8,681 nt of DNA from Steroidobacteraceae bacterium. GTDB taxonomy: Bacteria > Pseudomonadota > Gammaproteobacteria > Steroidobacterales > Steroidobacteraceae. Below are positions 5,887 through 8,681 of this stretch, in pieces (position 1 is the stretch's first letter; the number at the start of each line of letters is the position of its first letter). Position numbers and translations under genes: made by a program. The stretch spans positions 1-8,681 of the forward strand of contig JABEVI010000223.1 in the NCBI GenBank assembly GCA_013044085.1, in the 5' to 3' direction. The notes under the pieces are model-generated. The model worked only from the letters and a program-made list of their open reading frames with translations. It searched no databases and was not told the DNA's origin.

Positions 5887-7341
5887 ATGAAGGCCCTGTC
5901 AATTTTTGGTTGCGGCTCTGGAGCCGGCAAGAGCTGGATCACCACGGCGCTCGGTGCGTGGCTGCGCGCGCAGGGCGTCCGTGTCGCGCCGTTCAAGGCG
6001 CAGAACATGTCCAACAATGCCTGGGTCACCTTCGATGGCGGCGAAATCGGGCGCGCGCAAGCCGTGCAGGCGGAAGCCTGCGGGCTCGTGCCGACGGTAC
6101 AGATGAACCCGATCCTGCGCAAGCCGAGCGGTGCGCAGGGATCGCAGCTGATCGTGCTGGGTCAGGCTCAGGGTCATTGCCCGGCGGTGGAATACTACCG
6201 GCACTTCGACACGCTTTGGCAGACGGTCACGCAGGTTCTGGACGACTGGCGTGATCGCTGCGAGGTCTTGCTGATGGAAGGCGCCGGCAGCCCGGTGGAG
6301 CTGAACCTGCTCAGTCGCGATCTGGTCAACATGCGGCCGTGTCGTCATGTCGATGGCCGCTGGTTGTTCGTGGGCGATATCGACCGCGGTGGCATCTTCG
6401 CGCAACTTGCGGGCGCATGGTCGCTGTTCCCGCCCGCCGATCGGGCACGCGCGCTTGGCGCGATCATCAATCGGTTTCGCGGCGACATGACGCTGTTTCC
6501 CGAGCCGCAGCGATGGCTCGAACCGCACGCGCCCGGCTTTGCCGTGCTCGGCACCCTGCCATTTCGAGCGGATCTGCGCCCCGAGGAAGAAGATGGTCTG
6601 GGGAGCGACGATCGGGTTCGTGGAACCGGCGACGTCATGGCCTGGGTGCGCTTCCCTCATTTGTCGAACCTGACCGACTGTCAGCCCTGGTGGGAGGATA
6701 CGGGCGTCGAGGTGCGCTGGGTTGCCACCCCACGGGAGCTTCTCGACGCGCGCATCATCGTGCTGCCCGGGACGAAGAACACGATGGCCGACCTGCGCTG
6801 GCTGCGCGAGAGCGGCATGGCGGACGCGATTATCGCCGCGGCCCACAGGGGTGTGCTCGTCATCGGCATATGCGGGGGCTTCCAGATGCTGGGCGGCGCG
6901 TTGCTCGATCCGTCCGGCCTCGCCGGCGACGCCGGAAGCGCGCCCGGGCTCGGACTGCTGCCTGCCGAGACGATCTACAGTTCCTCGAAGACCTTACGGC
7001 AGGTGACCGCACGCTGCAGCGATGGCGAATGGCAGGCCTACGAAATTCATATGGGGCTGACCCGGGCGACCTCACCGGTCGAGGCGCTGCAAATCGTTCG
7101 GGATGATGCGGGCGAGCGGCCGGAGGGCATGCGCCATGACAACATTTGGGGCACCTACCTGCACGGCTGGTTCGAATTGCCCCGCCTGCGGGAGCGGGTT
7201 GCAAGCGTCGGCGGGATGGGCATGCATCGGGCGCACCCGGTGCCCTGGGCCGCACAGCGCATGAGCGTATATCATGCGATGGCCGAACACCTCGCGGCCC
7301 ACGTGAATCTCGATCCGGTGAAACGCTACCTATGTCTTTGA
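5887..7341 (+). CDS. cobQ: Cobyric acid synthase (glutamine-dependent amidotransferase)
   Basis: This 484-aa cytoplasmic enzyme amidates the b, d, e and g carboxylates of adenosylcobyrinic acid a,c-diamide using ATP and glutamine, giving cobyric acid. The N-terminal synthase half has the P-loop-like GCGSGAGKS (8-16), FKAQNMSNNAWV (36-47), MNPILRKP (73-80), MEGAGSPVELNL (130-141), GDIDRGGIFAQL (163-174) and NRFRGD (195-200). The C-terminal class-I glutaminase half has PGTKNT (294-299), nucleophile Cys329 in GICGGFQMLG, and GTYLHG (422-427) with catalytic His426. The length is normal. I start at the ATG at 5887; an ATG at 5875 would add MLPP, and neither has a convincing Shine-Dalgarno. The frame is open back to 5656 across the riboswitch antisense, which is not coding. 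No clear plus-strand promoter was found. It overlaps the next gene by ten bases, so the three plus-strand genes probably form one operon. Confidence 0.96.
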   Translation: MKALSIFGCGSGAGKSWITTALGAWLRAQGVRVAPFKAQNMSNNAWVTFDGGEIGRAQAVQAEACGLVPTVQMNPILRKPSGAQGSQLIVLGQAQGHCPAVEYYRHFDTLWQTVTQVLDDWRDRCEVLLMEGAGSPVELNLLSRDLVNMRPCRHVDGRWLFVGDIDRGGIFAQLAGAWSLFPPADRARALGAIINRFRGDMTLFPEPQRWLEPHAPGFAVLGTLPFRADLRPEEEDGLGSDDRVRGTGDVMAWVRFPHLSNLTDCQPWWEDTGVEVRWVATPRELLDARIIVLPGTKNTMADLRWLRESGMADAIIAAAHRGVLVIGICGGFQMLGGALLDPSGLAGDAGSAPGLGLLPAETIYSSSKTLRQVTARCSDGEWQAYEIHMGLTRATSPVEALQIVRDDAGERPEGMRHDNIWGTYLHGWFELPRLRERVASVGGMGMHRAHPVPWAAQRMSVYHAMAEHLAAHVNLDPVKRYLCL

Positions 7342-7931
7342 GCGACCGACCCCACACGACCCATGGCCGCGCGCGCCGTGGCCGCTTCGTGATTTCCGGG
7401 GGTCCGGGCACCGGCAAGAGCACCCTGTTGGATGCATTGGCCGGAACGGGCGAGGTCTGTTACCCGGAAGTGTCGCGGCAGTTGATCCGCGAACAAATGC
7501 GCCACGGAGCGCCCTTGTTGCCGTGGAATGATCTTGCCGGCTTTGCGCGCGAATGTGTCGCGCGAATGCGCGCCCAAATCGCCGATAGTGCCAGGCACGC
7601 CCGCGCGTTCTTCGATCGTGGGCTGCCCGACGTCGCGGGCTATCTGCGCCACGGCGGCGCGGCCCCATTCGGCGCCTTGCGCAAGGATTCGCGGGCATAC
7701 GCCCCGGTGGTTTTTTTTGCGCCGCCGTGGCGCGAGATCTACGTCAACGACAGCGAACGACCGCAAAGCTTCGAGGAATCGGTCGCGTTGAGCGTGCAAA
7801 TTCGCCGCACCTACGCCGAATTCGGCTTTGTCGTCGTCGACCTCGAGCTTGCCGGCGTGCAGCAGCGGGTCCGGCAGGTGCAGCGGTTTCTCGACGACAC
7901 CGATCCACGCGCCGATTCATGGGCCGACTGA
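7332..7931 (+). CDS. AAA_28 / NadR-like P-loop ATPase of unknown function in the cobalamin operon
   Basis: This 199-aa protein matches the AAA_28 family, related to the ribosylnicotinamide-kinase domain of NadR. Visible features are a basic N-terminal tail, Walker A GGPGTGKST (23-31), PEVSRQLIREQ (45-55), an acidic FFDRGLPDVAGYLR (93-106) likely serving as Walker B/substrate site, FFAPPWREIYVNDSERPQSFEES (split as FFAPPWREIY 128-137 and NDSERPQSFEES 139-150), and a C-terminal VQQRV..VQRFL helix. These residues suggest phosphoryl transfer to a small molecule, but the substrate is unknown. The start ATG overlaps the cobQ stop by ten bases and its end overlaps cobU by 13, so it is translationally bound to both. 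That context hints at a cobalamin-pathway kinase. An eight-T run at 7711-7718 lies inside the frame, which continues intact. Family call is good; function is inference. Confidence 0.85.
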   Translation: MSLSDRPHTTHGRARRGRFVISGGPGTGKSTLLDALAGTGEVCYPEVSRQLIREQMRHGAPLLPWNDLAGFARECVARMRAQIADSARHARAFFDRGLPDVAGYLRHGGAAPFGALRKDSRAYAPVVFFAPPWREIYVNDSERPQSFEESVALSVQIRRTYAEFGFVVVDLELAGVQQRVRQVQRFLDDTDPRADSWAD

Positions 7932-8434
7932 CCTTCCTCACCGGGCCCACGCGCAGCGGCAAAAGCCAACGCGCGGTCGCGCAGGCCGGCGGTTGGGGCG
8001 AGCGGGTGGTATTCGTCGCGACCTATCGCAGTGACGAGCGCGACGCGGAGATGATGGCTCGTATAAACCGCCATCGCGCCGAACGACCCGCATGGCGCAC
8101 GCTCGAAGCCCCGGACGATGCGGCCGCGAGTCTCGCTGCGCTCTCACCGCCGCCGAGCGGCGTGATTCTCGATTGTCTGACCTTGTGGGCGAGTGCGCGA
8201 TTCGCCGATTCGGACGAGCAGATCGAGGCCCGCTGGATCGAGCAGCTGACGGCTTTCCAAGCCGCACCCTGGCCGACCATCATCGTCAGCAATGAACTGG
8301 GTTGGAGCCTGGTGCCTGCGGACGCCGCGGCACGGCGCTTCAGGGATCTTGCCGGCACTCTCGCAAAACACACGGCCTCGGCCGCGGATGAGGCATGGCT
8401 CATCGTCGCCGGCTGTCCTCTAAAATTAAAATGA
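7919..8434 (+). CDS. cobU: Bifunctional adenosylcobinamide kinase / adenosylcobinamide-phosphate guanylyltransferase
   Basis: This 171-aa cytoplasmic enzyme phosphorylates adenosylcobinamide and then adds GMP from GTP, making AdoCbi-GDP for joining to the lower ligand. Seen: P-loop GPTRSGKS (9-16; the usual form is GGARSGKS), VVFVATYRSDERDAEMMARI (30-49), His52 in NRHRAERP at the place of the guanylylated histidine of S. enterica CobU, DCLTLW (85-90), SNELGWSLVP (124-133), RRFRDLAGTLAK and the typical AGCPLKLK ending. The length is close to that of known CobU/CobP. ATG 7919 has no Shine-Dalgarno and overlaps the previous gene by 13 bases, so translation is probably coupled. Its last 35 bases overlap the convergent cbiA. 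Confidence 0.95.
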   Translation: MGRLTFLTGPTRSGKSQRAVAQAGGWGERVVFVATYRSDERDAEMMARINRHRAERPAWRTLEAPDDAAASLAALSPPPSGVILDCLTLWASARFADSDEQIEARWIEQLTAFQAAPWPTIIVSNELGWSLVPADAAARRFRDLAGTLAKHTASAADEAWLIVAGCPLKLK

Positions 8435-8681
8435 ACCGGCTCGCGATGTCGGCGTGTTGACCGAAATGGATGTGTAAATAGCTGGCGAGCAAGTTGCCCC
8501 GGGCGAAGCCTCCGGAATCCATCGGCGCCTGCGCCCGCGTTGAGCGTACGCGCCAGGCCGTGACCGCGCCGGCAGGCGGATCCTCGCAGACCCAGTTGCT
8601 GTAGCGAAACTCGTGGCCGCGCAAATCATTGCCGGCTTCCGTCAGCAGATTCGAACACAGCGCGGTGGCGTGGCGATAGCC
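8400..8681 (-). CDS. cbiA: Cobyrinate a,c-diamide synthase, C-terminal part (runs off the window)
   Basis: Ninety-three C-terminal residues are visible, read from the window edge to a TGA at 8402-8400; the start lies beyond 8681. LRGHEFRYSNW (20-30 of the fragment) and GNLLASYLHIHFG (62-74) are the C-terminal hallmarks of CbiA/CobB, and a histidine of the glutaminase triad lies in the SYLHIHFG stretch. The enzyme amidates the a and c carboxylates of cobyrinic acid (or its hydrogenobyrinic counterpart) with ATP and glutamine, upstream of CobQ in the pathway. Whether it is the CbiA or CobB version cannot be judged from this end. It is convergent with cobU and shares 35 bp with it; both reading frames end in family-like sequence, so neither stop appears shifted. 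Confidence 0.9.
   Translation of the reverse strand, partial: GYRHATALCSNLLTEAGNDLRGHEFRYSNWVCEDPPAGAVTAWRVRSTRAQAPMDSGGFARGNLLASYLHIHFGQHADIASRFILILEDSRRR

Noticed and set aside
5899..6846. 315-aa minus-strand open frame opposite cobQ
   Set aside because: Antisense of a fully conserved cobQ; no recognisable domain.
1..8681. CRISPR arrays, tRNA/rRNA genes, insertion sequences or attachment sites
   Set aside because: No regularly spaced repeats, cloverleaf-like segments, transposase motifs or IS-type terminal inverted repeats were seen on either strand; short repeats not listed may have been missed by eye.

Overview
This window looks like chromosomal DNA from a GC-rich Gram-negative bacterium, most likely a beta- or gammaproteobacterium. 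The grounds are an OmpA-family outer-membrane gene (now broken), a proteobacterial-type arsRC-acr3 operon, and an ATP/glutamine-dependent cobalamin (B12) branch. The exact taxon cannot be read from the sequence.

Layout, left to right. (1) 57-628 (+): remnant of an OmpA-family porin that has kept the signal peptide, fragments of the barrel and the C-terminal half of the peptidoglycan-binding domain in two reading frames; a pseudogene. (2) 651-1070 (+): small GFA-family zinc protein. (3) 1116-3014 (-): arsenic resistance operon, transcribed arsR -> arsC -> acr3, with its own AT-rich promoter/operator just before arsR. (4) 3065-5468 (-): a cobalt-supply unit, cobW-type GTPase followed by a NiCoT-family Ni/Co permease, one base apart. 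(5) 5469-5886: a 418-bp divergent control region holding a full cobalamin riboswitch on the minus strand (5632-5830), a good sigma-70-like promoter for it (5845-5873), a perfect 8-bp inverted repeat around that promoter's -10 box, and a possible Shine-Dalgarno-masking hairpin before cobW. (6) 5887-8434 (+): cobQ (cobyric acid synthase), an uncharacterised AAA_28/NadR-like P-loop protein, and cobU, all overlapping at their ends. (7) 8400-8681 (-): the C-terminal end of cbiA/cobB, convergent with and overlapping cobU by 35 bp, running off the window.

How it fits together: the permease brings in cobalt and the CobW GTPase probably handles it as a metallochaperone. CbiA and CobQ amidate the corrin ring, and CobU activates adenosylcobinamide for nucleotide-loop assembly. 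The riboswitch would shut down the cobW-permease transcript when coenzyme B12 is plentiful. The arsenic operon lies immediately downstream on the same strand with no convincing terminator between, so B12-controlled read-through into it is possible but unproven. The most open question is the AAA_28 protein between cobQ and cobU, which may be a small-molecule kinase of the cobalamin or nucleotide-loop pathway.
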